Assembly: GCA_030141605.1 (NCBI GenBank) | Contig: JAQGDQ010000600.1 | Coordinates: 18,501-82,500, forward strand | Direction: 5' to 3' | Source: Tubiluchus corallicola | Lineage: Eukaryota > Priapulida > Priapulimorpha > Priapulimorphida > Tubiluchidae | Length of the DNA stretch: 64,000 nucleotides | Part shown: positions 49,881 through 63,776 of the stretch, piece by piece | Position numbering within the stretch: the stretch's first letter is position 1 | How the letters are laid out: every line of letters begins with the position of its first letter | Program-made: the position numbers and the translations under genes | Notes under the pieces: generated by a model | The model's database searches: none | What the model saw: only the letters and a program-made list of their open reading frames with translations | Told to the model about the DNA's origin: nothing

Positions 49881-49998
49881 GTTGTTGTTGTTGTTGTTGT
49901 TATTATTATTATTATTATTGTTGTTGTTGTTGTTGTTATTATTGTTATTATTATCATTACTATTATTTATTATTATTGTTATTATTATTATTATTATA
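49808..49998. repeat. (ATT)n/(GTT)n in the acidic gene's leader intron
   Basis: Alternating blocks of two trinucleotides. Confidence 0.92.
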
Positions 49999-50287
49999 AA
50001 CTTTTACTTTGAATGAATTTTCTGATAAAACGTTTTGTAATAATAATTATAACTGCAATTCATGCATTTTATTTAATTATATACTATATAATTACTGAAA
50101 TAAATTGACTAATACTGTTAGGAGTGATTTCTTTTTAAGTTTCACTGAAGCACTTACGACTAACCAGTGATATCGTAATACTATAACAATAGCAAAAAAA
50201 GCGCATATGTTATTGACTGTGATAAAGCCAGAAAAAGCCTATCTTTCGTTCTCCCTACTTTACATTGAACACAGTCATGCTATAACA

Positions 50288-50327
<40 letters not shown>

Positions 50328-50875
50328 TAATATGTCAAAATTTGTGATCTATTACTATTATTACTATAACATTATCATACGATCATAGTCTGTAGTACTT
50401 TATTATAAGCGAACTATTTTCATTCATAAAATTTATTTCTTGAAAAGGACATCAGTTCACAATGGTTCTTCTTTTTAGGTCACAGACGTCACCACTTTGT
50501 ACACTTTGTACACAATAAGACCGTTTCCAGCGACTTTGTCGCCCCCTACTAAAATTATTCTTGAACTAAGAAAGCGCAAAGTTCTTTAAAATAAAACAAA
50601 AATAAAATATCTATCTATCTATTTATTTTGCTTATATATATATACACACATGCAAACATTAACACAAACATACATACAAATTGTTATTACATTGAAAAAA
50701 ATTATAAACTAAACGAGTTACTAAACTATCTATCTATATATATAGCAAAATAACATCAAGGTTAAATTCTGAATTGTGAGAAAACAGTTTAAATGCAAAT
50801 ATGAGGTTATAAAAAACATTTAAGTATTTATGAACTTTCTATGCTATTCTAAAAATCAAATCTTACGCTTTTCAG

Positions 50876-53366
50876 ATGAGGCTGTTAACTATTGGATTAC
50901 TAGTGGCTCTCCTAGCGGTGGGTATATTTAGTTAATATTTTATACAACCTCGTGCTATAACAAATTATACTATAATGTGCTATAGTTATGTACTTAGTCA
51001 GGTAATAAGTACTGAATAGGAATTTTAATTCAACGATGTTTTTTGCCTACACAAGGTCGTTTTGAATCAGTATGCTTATTTTGTATGTCTGATAGAGTTG
51101 ACAGCAGCCATGAACCATACATTATTGCTTGTAAAATGACTATTTCATATTCTAGTTTATAGAGTTACCTTGTAAAATTATACTTCTTGTTTTAACTTTT
51201 AAAAATATTTTTTGTTTCAAATCAATAATTCTTCACAACTAAATCCTTTGAACTTATGATTAAAATTTTAGTTATTAACCATCTGAATCTCCCCCCCCCC
51301 CGTGTATTTCATGATTTGTTAGAGCCGCTCCTTAAGAAAGTGTGTGTTGTCCCATAGAATCTTGGGCTAGCTACTAGCTTAGGGGTCGTAGTGTGTGCTT
51401 TGAAACTGAAGTTAAACATCAGTGAGTAAAGATTGGTCAGTAAATGGATGCGCTATCGCCGGGAAAATTGAAACTAAGCATTTCTGTTTTTGGAAAGCGT
51501 CCGAGTGTTCTGTCTGCACAGCCACAGTGGCCTAGTATTAAATACCATCAGTAATAAACAGGTCACTGTAGAATATGAAAAACTATGTTCTTCTTTAGTT
51601 TTGAATATTGAATTGTACAGGATAAAGTCAACAGGAAGTCTGGCCTCTCATTTCAGCAATGGATTTTGAACAGAGTTCATAACTGGTTTTATTTTATTAC
51701 AAACGGCGTACGACAACTCACTCTCCTTCTTTGGTTAAGCCCTTTTTTGACCTTTAACATCTTTATGGCTGTTGAGCTGCTCCGTCTGCAGGAAACAGTT
51801 TTACTTGTTTAGGCCTAATATTATAGAACATCAAATTAATTAAGGAATAGCATCTTTAATGAACATTTAATTAATGATTCCTCATAAAAATAATGGAAAT
51901 TTATGTAGCTGCACTGGACAAAGACGCTGATTATAATTAAAAATGAGGGGAAAGAAGGAAAGGAAATCTACATTGCGCGTTTATACAAAATCAACCTGTT
52001 CACATAAACTAAACACAATCATTGATTCATTATAGTAATTGATATTTCTATACATTAACTCTTTTACTTCTAGTTTATAAGACAGATCATCTCTACATTA
52101 AAAGAAATGGGAAATTTGTTAATCCTATAGCGACCCAAATTATAACAAGCCTATTGTGTATGTACTGTTTATGTGTTAATATTTTATGTATGTAAAATGC
52201 GTTTGTCCGTTTTTAATGTTAATGCATTTTAAATATTCATTAAATTATTATTCATTATTAACTATGTCGTAGTGCGCGTTGGCTTACAATCTCGTCCAGG
52301 CAACGTGTCTAGCCCGCGCCAAACCAGTTCAGCAAGAACCACAGCAAGCTACAGAGAGACCGGGTGGTATAATTCAGTAGTAGAATGCTCGTTACCTCTT
52401 TGAAGGGTCGCCGGTTCAATTCCCGACCAAATCATTCCTAATACTTACAAAAAGGAACCGCCGGTTCTTCAACCAAGCAAGCAAGGTTTACGGAAGTAAC
52501 ATGTGGATAATAATAGTAATATAGTCCACATTTGAAACAAGCATTGAGTTACTTAAGGTGTTGTCCGTGGACTAGGTCCTAAACCAAATTATTATGCTGT
52601 TTATATTGATATAAGCGTTAACAGACACTATCCAGATTTGAACCGTCCAAAAACTACCATCTATTGCCAACGCATTACCATTAAATTTACACTGAATAGT
52701 TTTGTATGATGTTCCCAAGTCGTTACAACCTGTACAGAAGTGCCCACACCAGCTGCATTGATTGGTCTCCTGAACTGACTTGTCGTAGGCCATGTGGTCA
52801 AGGTGAACAAGAGCCTGTCACGACACACTGATACGTCACTGTGCGCATGACCTTTCTGGCTTTGCTGCAGCCGATACTCAGGGACCAAAGCTGTAGTCTT
52901 TATATATCGTGTACAGCCCCAGGCTGTGTAATTCTTACAGGATATGTTTGACTCTCACGGTCAGATGCATCCTTGCTATCCAACCATTATAAAATCATGC
53001 TTTGCTGTCATTTGTCAACTTGTTGTTAAACCACGCCCACATTTTCGTCAAGAAATTGAGCATCATTCGTCTATCACTTTTACGAGCAGCAATTTTAAAT
53101 CTGCGTCGTAATACATCGAAAAACACATTATTTTTTCAGTTGACAACAATGTTGTTGCCACAATGATCATTCTTGTCCTCTTTGCTGTTGTCGTCATCAT
53201 TATCATCGTCGTCCTTGTCCTTGTAGTCGTCGTTCTCGTTGCTATTGCTAATCAACATTTGCTGATGTTGACAATGTATCACTGGCTATAATAGTAGCAG
53301 TCATGGCTGTTGCTACTGTTGTCATCACTGTCGTTATTGTTGTTCTAGTTGTTGTTGTCGTCGTCG

Positions 53367-53412
<46 letters not shown>

Positions 53413-55394
53413 TGTTATTGTTGTTGTTGTTGTTGCTGCTGCTGTTGATGATGATGCTGTTTTCCTGCTGTTTTTATTATCACTGTCTTTGTAATTGTTG
53501 TCGTTGTCATTATAATTTATTATTATTTTTTCATACTAAAATAAATGCATTTCCTTGATGTCTGTTTGTTGTTTCTTCCGTTTTACAATGTTGCGTTTCT
53601 ACATTCATTTTAAAACAGGTAAAACTTCTCTGTGCGTTTCTGGGATTAGTTCAAACAAACTGGGATAAACGGGTTCACTGCCTACAGTTCGTGTTTAATC
53701 AAAGATCACTGAACCTCCAGACTTGTCCAACAAACAAACCAGAATAAACGATGAAAACTTTTGCGATTACATTCCGCTCAATGAATTAAAATTGGCAGTC
53801 TCGATCAAACTTTTGCGCTTTCCGCATGGCCGATCTTAAAATAATTGTATTCTAATTGGAATGTATACAGCAGTTACTGCAGTTGGACAGGTTGTAGTCG
53901 GAATTTATAACTAATATAAAATATGGTTTATTACCTGAAGTTGGTTGGAAAATTTATTCCGTATCCTGCCAAAATCTTATATTAAAGGAAACTCAAAGCT
54001 TCTGGAAAGTTAGGTTTATTTATACGTTGGCGAAATTTTTTGAAGGACAGTAACAAAAGCGTGATAAGCGCTTCGTTTAATTAGTAAAGTCACTTTAAAG
54101 ACGCAATCATTTCACGCTTGAGTGCTACCATTTTGAACGACCATTATTCCACCAATGACGTCGTTAACGAACAGTCAATTTCCGTCAAAAGCACAAAAAT
54201 TTTGCAAAATCATTAAATAGCTAATTTTGTGATATTTTGTATGAACATTAAGCAAGTTACAGAAGTTCGAACTGTTAAGTTACGTCATAATTTTCAAGTG
54301 AATGGCGGCTACCACCACGCCTGAAAATTTCTATACTACAGTAGTATAAATTAACTTTCTATACTTTTTTGCAAATCTTTTTGTTGTATTTTTCTAAGTT
54401 GTAGTGGTAAGAGTAGAATAAACCGAACATACCAAGTGACTTGTTCTTTCCTTTAACGTTTTTCTTTGTAGATGGAATGGAATTTGAATTTCCGACCAGG
54501 TGTTGCTAAATGTTACTTTTTTTGAACCTGACAGCTAAAAGTAAAAATTAATTAGAAAATCGTTTTTTCTTGCAGTTAGCTGCGTCCTATCCTGTGGACC
54601 AAGAAGCTCCTTCTGACTTAGGCGAAGTAGAATTAGGGACAGAAGATCAAGAAACGCCCGTAGATTTACCAGAAGAGGAAACGGAAGATGAAACGGATGA
54701 ATTTCCCGTAGAAGAACAAGAAGAAGAACAACTGGAAGAACCTGCAGTTGATGATGATGAAGAAGAAGAGCAAGAACTTACAGAAGACGAAACCATTGAA
54801 AACGAGCTGGTTCCAGTTGAACTGCTGCAACCAGAAGCAGATGTAAGAACAATTGACGATGACGATGAATACGAAGAAACTTGGCCCATTCCTTACGACT
54901 GGTATAACGATTATGAAGACGAGTATGAAGATGATGAAGAGAATGAAGATAACGAACTAACCAGTTATGATGACGAAGAAGATCTTTATGAAGATGAAGA
55001 TGAAGATGATGACATTGAGGATGAGGATGACGAAGACTTTGACGATGAAGATGACTTTGACGACGACGATGAAGATGACTTTGACGAAGGCGATGACCAA
55101 GCGCTCGACGAAGACGATTTTGACGAGGATGAATTCGAAGATGAAGATGCGGAAGATGTTGAAAATGATGAAGATGAATTTGAAGACGAGAACCAAGAAG
55201 ACTTCGACGAAGATGACGAAGATTTTGAAGACGACGATGAAGAACTCGACTACGAGCCATTTGAAGAACAATATGATGATGATGAAAATGACGAGGAGTT
55301 TGATGAGACTGAACCAGTAGGAGATGACTTTAAGAACTACTGGTATGACAAAACGTATGGAAAGGAAGATGATTTTGACTCAAAATACTATTAA
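50876..55394 (+). CDS. Secreted, extremely acidic Asp/Glu-rich protein
   Basis: Two coding exons. 50876-50917 (acceptor CTTTTCAG directly before ATG, donor GTGGGT) encodes MRLLTIGLLVALLA. 54576-55394 (acceptor TTTTTTCTTGCAG) continues in phase 0 with LAASYPVDQEAPSDLGEVEL and runs to TAA: 286 residues. The first third is Glu-rich (PEEETEDETDE, EEQEEEQLEEP). A WPIPYDWYNDYEDEY segment follows, then about 150 residues of mixed Asp/Glu punctuated by Phe (for example DEDDFDEDEFEDEDAED). It ends in a Tyr/Lys-containing tail NYWYDKTYGKEDDFDSKYY. No catalytic fold is visible. Composition resembles calcium-binding acidic matrix proteins of biominerals; that is inference. Codons alternate GAT/GAC and GAA/GAG rather than forming a pure microsatellite, which supports selection on protein. 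An AATAAA at 55753 could end the mRNA. Confidence 0.85.
51370..51560 (+). mobile_element. 5S rRNA-derived SINE or 5S pseudogene
   Basis: AAACTGAAGTTAAACATCAG and GGTCAGTAAATGGATG, then ATCGCCGGGAAAAT, align with the internal control region and 3' part of 5S rRNA (ACCGAAGTTAAGC, GGTTAGTACTTGGATG, ACCGCCTGGGAAT). The 5' half is divergent and a non-5S body follows, ending near CAGTGGCCTAGTATTAAAT. Lies in the acidic gene's intron. Confidence 0.6.
52366..52445 (+). other. tRNA-Gly-like sequence (SINE head or pseudogene)
   Basis: ATTCAGTAGTAGAATGCTCG matches the D-arm and A box of tRNA-Gly, and CCGGTTCAATTCCCGACC matches the T-arm and B box. T-stem and acceptor pairs do not close, so a functional tRNA is unlikely. 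Confidence 0.5.
52600..52905 (-). pseudogene. Possible thrombospondin type-1-like remnant
   Basis: One frame reads WSLSIGCSKARKVMRTVTYQ then CVVTGSCSP; another, just downstream, reads VQETNQCSWCGHFCTGCNDL. The order W-x-x-S, CS, R-T-V, C, then ETxxCSxWxxFC would suit a TSP1 repeat broken by a frameshift. No flanking exon was found. Weak evidence. Confidence 0.22.
53165..53455. repeat. (GTC)n/(GTT)n-rich tract in the acidic gene's intron
   Basis: Imperfect trinucleotide DNA; the Val/Ser/Leu frames are artefacts. Confidence 0.85.
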
Positions 55395-55847
55395 ATATTG
55401 TCAACTGCAGGTAAATTAAGTGACAAATCATTTTTGTCGAATAGTTGGCAGTTCTTTGACCGTTTTGTAATTGTTTTTTCTAATGGAAAGTCTGATGAAC
55501 ATAAAGCAGACATACAAGAAACTTAAATGATAATTTTGATTTACTGTTCAATTTTCATTTCAAAGATTTATTTCAACATTCTATCCTTAAAACGTTCCTT
55601 TTATCCTCGTTCAATGATACGAAAACAGAAAGTCAGCTAAACCGGATGTGCGGGGCAGTTTCCGGTTTTTCCTTTCATTAGTTCGTTGTATGTTTTTGTA
55701 TATAAGAGAAGAAGTCATTGTTCTTAGCAGCACAGTAGATTTTTTATATAAAATAAACTGTTTGTAGTATGCAAACGTCGTAAGCTTTTTGCTCTCTGTA
55801 ATTAGATTATTCTGGTTTCGACTAGCAATACGCAATACAGTAGCATT

Positions 55848-56296
55848 AGCTTGTTGCTGTTGCTGCTGCTGCTGCTGTTGCTGTTGTTTTTGCTTTTGTT
55901 GTTGTTGTTATTGTTGTTGTTGTTGCTGTTGCTGCTGTTGCTGTTGCCGATGCTTCTGCTGCTGGTGTTGCTCCTGCTGCCGCTGCCCTGCTGCTGTTGT
56001 TGCTGCTGCTGTTGTTGTTGTTGCTGTTGTTGTTGCTGTTGTTGTTGCTGTTGTTTTTGCTTTTGTTGTTGTTGTTATTGTTGTTGCTGTTGCTGCTGCT
56101 GCTGTTGCTGCTGTTGCTGTTGCCGTTGCCGATGCTTCTGCTGCTGGTGTTGCTCCTGCTGCCGCTGCCCTGCTGCTCCTCCTGCTGCTGTTGTTGCTGT
56201 TGCTGCTGTTTTTGTTGTTGTTTTTGCTGTTGCTGTTGTTGTTGCTGCTGTTGTTGCTGTTATTTTTGCTTTTGTTATTGTTGTTATTGTTGTTGT

Positions 56297-56329
<33 letters not shown>

Positions 56330-56506
56330 CGATGCTTCTGCTGCTAGTGTTGCTCCTACTGCCGCTGCCCTGCTGCTCCTCCTGCTGCTGTTGCTGTTGT
56401 TGCTGTTGTTGCTGCTGTTGCTGCTGTTGTTGTTGTTGTTGTTTTTGCTGTTGCTGTTGTTGTTGCTGTTGTTGTTGCTGTTGTTGCTGCTGTTGTTTTT
56501 GTTCTC
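55848..56506. repeat. CTG/GTT trinucleotide region with higher-order units
   Basis: The block GATGCTTCTGCTGCTGGTGT plus a Pro/Ala-type CCGCTGCCCTGCTGC recurs at about 55950, 56130 and 56330. The left flank GCAATACGCAATACAGTAGC resembles that of the array at 60000-60133. Confidence 0.9.
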
Positions 56507-56745
56507 TTCGTCGTTCAATTAATTCATTCACTCAGCCATTCATTCGTTGTTAAATGTTTACAATGTGTACAAAAATGATATCATAGTTTAGTTGGCTATT
56601 ATGTCATTTTGCAAAAACTAATATTCTTAGCAATGACGTCAATAATTATCTAACAAACATCTGGCAACTACAAACAAACTGCAGTACAACTTAGACGAGT
56701 ACAGATCAATTTCTTTTAGACTAATACAGTAAATGTTACACTGCA

Positions 56746-56797
56746 TATATATATATAACGGGATATAACGGCATATATATATATATATATATATATA

Positions 56798-56847
<50 letters not shown>

Positions 56848-56872
56848 CAATATACAGTATATATATATATAT
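56746..56872. repeat. (TA)n with GGGATATAACGGCA interruptions
   Basis: Other (TA)n runs: 38471-38512 and 50291-50324. Confidence 0.92.
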
Positions 56873-57231
56873 AATCATTTTAATAGTATACTGACGCAAA
56901 GTGAGTCGATGTGTTGTGCATATGGTTACCTCTTTTGCTTCTGTTGTTTTGTAGAAGAAACTTTACAAATTTCTTGAAGAAAAATTAACTAAAAAAGCCC
57001 TAATTTTGAACCCTGCGGCAGTTGTAACAATAGCCATATTAGAGTGAGTAACAGCAGGCAGAGATTCCCGGACTTTATACAGTTAATGAATACCTGACTC
57101 GGCGAAGATCCCCCACCAAAAATCAATAATTTCTAAAACCGAGACTCCGATTCGGTTAGAGCATTTAATTAGCACAGAGAGCGTTTGTTGGGACATGAAG
57201 TCAGACATTCCAACATTCTAGATTTTAATGG

Positions 57232-57740
57232 TAACCTCACTTTAACCTAACCACTGGGGGGGGGGCAAGCCAGCCCAACTCAGTGCCAGTCCCAAACCCG
57301 GATAAATAGGGTCAGGAAGGGCATCCGCCTGTAAAAACTGCGCCAAAACCTTCTATAAATGAGTCGGTGAGACTTAAAGATAAAGTCCGCAAAGAAGTGG
57401 TCAGACCTGCTCTAATCTATGGGCTGGAAGCAGCTTCTCTAAAGAAGACCGAAGAGAAGAAAATGGGTGTGGTGGAGATGAGGATGTTGAGATGGATGGT
57501 GGGAATAACAAGAAGAGATAAAATTAGAAATAACAATATCAGAGGAACAATAAAAGTAGTGGAAGTCTCGCAAGATTGTGATGGTATGGACACCTGAAAA
57601 GAAGAGTCGGTGAAGATCATGTGGGAAGGGAAGACATAAATGAAGAGATGGTCAACAACAGGAATGCGTGGAGAAGACTCATTCACAACGGCGACCCCGC
57701 AGAGGGAAAAGCTGGGAAGAAGAAGAAGCATGGTAACCTC
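57232..57740 (+). mobile_element. RTE-like LINE 3' end, copy 1
   Basis: Encodes RKEVVRPALIYGLEAASLKK, VEMRMLRWMVGITRRDKIRN and NNIRGT, the C-terminus of RTE/BovB-type RTs. Preceded by a G-run and GGGTCAGGAAGGGCATCCGC, and ends in a GAA-rich tail. Nearly identical to 60472-61000. Confidence 0.7.
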
Positions 57741-57744
57741 CCTT

Positions 57745-59215
57745 GCTCCCAATTTTGCAGTGATGCTCTTGATTTTCCACCAATTGTTACTTCCACCTAA
57801 AAATAAACTGCGATCACAGTGAGCTAGAAGATACTATCAAGTAATCCATCAAACAATGTTATGAAGAAATGTAAGTGCTAACAGATTGCTTCTTTGGAAG
57901 AATAAACAAGGTAGAATGCAGGTAAGTGATTCATATCACATGCAATTTATTTTCTAAGCCAGAAGTAATACAACACAGTGTTCTCTCTAAAGTTCTGCCA
58001 AGTCAACTGAACAGGTAAAACTTTTCCATGAAGTGAAAGGAAGCCAGCAATTGATTAAAGGTAAAAGTTATGCATACTAGTTCAAGGTTCTGTACAATGA
58101 TGAAAGTTTAAACTGTATACAGAGAAATAAAACGGGTTTGTAGCTGAAATTTAATAACTTCTTGTACGATGAGATACGATATTTGATATTTTAGATATAA
58201 TATGATATTTTAGCAAGAGAATGTAATAATATGACTACCCAAAGGATGTATACATGTTTAATTACAACAAACTAATAATTAATTAAACAAAATGAAGGAA
58301 TCGTGAGCTTCGCGACACTCCGACCAGGAAGACGAAAATAACATTAACCTTCTGACTAGTGGACTATAAAGCCTTTGAAGCCATTTAACTTTCACAAGAA
58401 ATAATTGTTATCATTTCTTAATCATTTTTAATTAGCATCTAACATTTTAAGTATGAAAATGGCGTCACCAAGCCGTTTGGGCGCCGTGAATCCACGAGTA
58501 AAACAAAACGAATCATACAACAGCAATACGAAACACTTGGTAAAATTCATAATATATTGTGTCGTATCGCATCACAGTGTTCCGCACCGTGCCGCATTTT
58601 ACTCTACCATGCCATATCATACCATACCATATCATATCATATCATATCATATCATCATATCATATCATATCATATCATATCATATCATATCATATCATTT
58701 CATATCATCATATCATATCATATCATATCATCATATCATATCATATCATATCATATCATATCATATCATATCATATCATATCATATCATATCATATCATA
58801 TCATATCATATCATATCATATCATATCATATCATATCATATCATCATATCATATCATATCATATGATATCATATCATATCATATAATATCAAAACAGCAC
58901 AGTAGAGCTTTTGTACGAAACAGGAACAGGTATCTCTAAAATGAACTGAAAGGGAAATTAATCGTTTATTTTTGTCGTTGTCCTCTGCTGCCGCTGCCAC
59001 CGCTGCCGCCGCTGCTGTCGCTGTCGTTATTGCAGTTTATTTGTTTATTAGATCTATACAATTATTATGCTTTTGCAAAATCAGTTTTGCTCGTCTGGCA
59101 AATTTATTTTATTAATTATCTGTCGTGTTTCTAGCAAATACAGCAACTCATTATGGAAGTGAAGAAGAGTATTCTTGCGCCATATAATTTGCTAATCCTT
59201 TTATAAACTAGAATA
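57745..59215. other. Intergenic, featureless except for the pentanucleotide array
   Basis: No exon or RNA recognised; the His/Ser/Ile frames come from (ATATC)n. Confidence 0.45.
58605..58890. repeat. (ATATC)n pentanucleotide
   Basis: About 285 bp of CATAT units with phase slips (CATCATAT). Upstream of it CATACCATACC variants mark the decayed edge. Confidence 0.95.
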
Positions 59216-59217
59216 AA

Positions 59218-61405
<2,188 letters not shown>

Positions 61406-61667
61406 CTGCGAGAAAGAAGTAATTGATATGATTTGCAAGATTATTTAGTGGAAAAAATTCAAAATTTGAATTATGACAAAGTTATAAACTGAGGGTTCAG
61501 CAATAGGATGTAATGTAATCTTAGGTTGTATAATGTAAAATTAATGTAATGGAAATAATGTTGTAGAATTCTCCATAAGGTGTTATGTAAGTTTAGGAAT
61601 TACACTTCAAATCAATAAAATCTGCTACTTCAAACTTGACCTAATTTTTTAACTCCTTCAGGACCTC

Positions 61668-62688
61668 ACCATTCAAAATAGGTCTAATAAGACGCATGAC
61701 TTTTCTGTTACTGTATGAGTATAGACATAACTAAATGATTACCATTCAAAATAGGTCTCATAAGACGTATCACTTTTCTGTTACTGTATGAGTATAGACA
61801 TAACTAAATGATTACCATTCAAAATAGGTCTCATAAGACATATGACTTTTCTGTTACTGTATGAGTACAGGCATAACTAAATGATTACCATTCAAAATAG
61901 GGTTTATAAAACATATGACTTTTCTGTTACTGTATGAGTATAGACATAACTAAATGATTACCATTCAAAATAGGTCTCATTAGACGTATGACTTTTCTCT
62001 TACTGTATGCGTACAGACATAACTAAATGATTACCATTCAAAATAGGTCTTATAAGACGCATGACTTTTCTGTTACTGTATGAGTATAGGCATAACTAAA
62101 TGATTACCATTCAAAATAGGTCTTATAGCCGTATGACTTTTCTGTTACTGTATGAGTACAGACATAACTAAATGATTACCATTCAAAATAGGTCTTATAG
62201 CCGTATGACTTTTCTGTTACTGTATGAGTACAGACATAACTAAATGATTACCATTCAAAATAGGTCTTATAAGACGCATGACTTTTCTGTTACTGTATGA
62301 GTATAGGCATAACTAAATGATTACCATTCAAAATAGGTCTTATAGCCGTATGACTTCTCTGTTACTGTATGAGTACAGACATAAATAAATGATTACCATT
62401 CAAAATAGGTCTCATAAGACGTATGAATTTTCTGTTACTGTAAGAATACAGACATAACTAAATGATTACCATGCAAAATAGGTCTTATAAGACGTATGAC
62501 TTTTTTGTTACTGTAAGAATACAGACATAACTAAATGATTACCATTCAAAATAGGTCTCATAAGACGTATGACTTTTCTGTTACTGTATGAGTATAGACA
62601 TAACTAAATGATTACCATTCAAAATAGGCCTTTTAAGACGTATGACTGTTCTGTTACTGCATGAGTATAGACATAACTAAATGATTAG
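61668..62688 (+). repeat. 14 x 73-bp tandem array
   Basis: Units start at ACCATTCAAAATAGGTCT (61668, 61741, 61814, 61887, 61960, 62033, 62106, 62178, 62250, 62323, 62395, 62468, 62541, 62614). Period is 73 bp, with some 72-bp units carrying TAGCCG in place of TAAGACG. Highly alike, so recent expansion. No coding frame or spacer structure. Lies upstream of the sulfotransferase exon. Confidence 0.92.
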
Positions 62689-62689
62689 A

Positions 62690-63776
62690 AATCAGATACT
62701 GTTCAGTTCACAGGAATATCGGCTATCCAATCATTCTATTTGTTTAAACATTTATAAGCGATTTAGTTAGATAACAAAAAACTTAGTGACTGTGGAGAAC
62801 TACTCTTCTCGAGTAAAAGTATTTATTCATGCCTACAAGTATCTTTCCTAAACCCGGTTTACATAGAGTACATTTAACTCTATGTAAACTAGTTTTGTAC
62901 TCAATTAGCCGTGTAATCACTTTAATATAGGTTTCCTTCTAAGAAGATATATATAGTTATAATTTGTAACTTTTTTCTAGTAGCTTTTAGTAGCATAACA
63001 CTGTGTATGGCAGCGGCGGATTATGATTTTATGGGCCTTAGGCTTGAGCTTGGAATAGGCATTTTAAATGTTGCTACACTGCTGAGCTGACGTGTTTTTG
63101 TGGAGCTCTCGTCGTTTGTAAGTTTGTTTAATTTTGTGAGTTTTTGCCCCTAGAAAAATTCGGAAACTGAAATTTTGAACTTAAACTGTGTAAACGTGAA
63201 TTGTGTAAACTTAAATTGTGTAAACTTGAATTGTGTAAACCCGATTTGAAATATAGTGACTGACTTTTGAAAAAAAAATTCTATATTTTATTTTGGCGGG
63301 CCCCTTGCTCTTTTGTCAATTTATTTTTTTTACAAAATTTTTTTTTCGTTTTATTTTGCCGGGCCCCTTTTGATCCCGGGCCTTAGGCTTCAGCCTATAG
63401 GGCTATCCGCTACAGGTGTATGGCACTCTAATTCCTCCTTATCGAGGATAATCCGTAGCCAATTATCGGTATGTAGTCATTATATTCGTATTTTGTAGTG
63501 TGTTAAAAGTATTCATTCATGTTCATTTTGACGTTGTTATTAGTTCACCGTAGCCAATGGCTCTTACGTAGCAATCTTGCTCCATTTTTCTTTCTGTTAA
63601 AACGTAGCGTTTAGCTTTATTTAACCGCATTGTCATCATCATCATGTAATCGTTCTAAACCTTGTATGTTTCATTTGTGAAATGTTTGTAACGTAATAAC
63701 AATAATACTTATGCGCATAATTTATCGTTCTTGTTTTCTATAAACGGAATTTCGATATTAACAAATTACATTATTT
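62690..63776. other. Region right of the 73-bp array
   Basis: Contains the GTGTATGG-flanked hAT MITE. The remainder shows no sulfotransferase or other exon. Confidence 0.4.
63011..63415. mobile_element. hAT-type MITE with imperfect ends, 405 bp
   Basis: Left end CAGCGGCGGATT and right end ATCCGCTACAG form an imperfect inverted repeat. Flanked by a perfect 8-bp duplication GTGTATGG at 63003-63010 and 63416-63423. Internal GGGCCTTAGGCTT is itself repeated inverted near both ends. No coding capacity. Confidence 0.75.

Noticed and set aside
52300-52368. Coding-like exon ATCLARAKPVQQEPQQATERP as an internal exon of the acidic gene
   Set aside because: It could follow the signal exon in phase 0, but its donor leaves phase 1, which puts the 54576 exon into a frame with an early stop. 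The 3' edge also runs into the tRNA-like sequence.
47335-52445. Functional tRNA genes
   Set aside because: A and B boxes are present but acceptor and T stems do not pair, and the 47-kb copies share a SINE body.
54647-55320. Ser-rich, His/Arg-rich and Met/Lys/Thr-rich frames over the acidic exon
   Set aside because: Shadows of the Asp/Glu-coding frame, which alone joins to a signal-peptide exon with correct phase.
61668-62688. CRISPR-like array
   Set aside because: Direct 73-bp head-to-tail repeats without unique spacers, in a eukaryotic setting.
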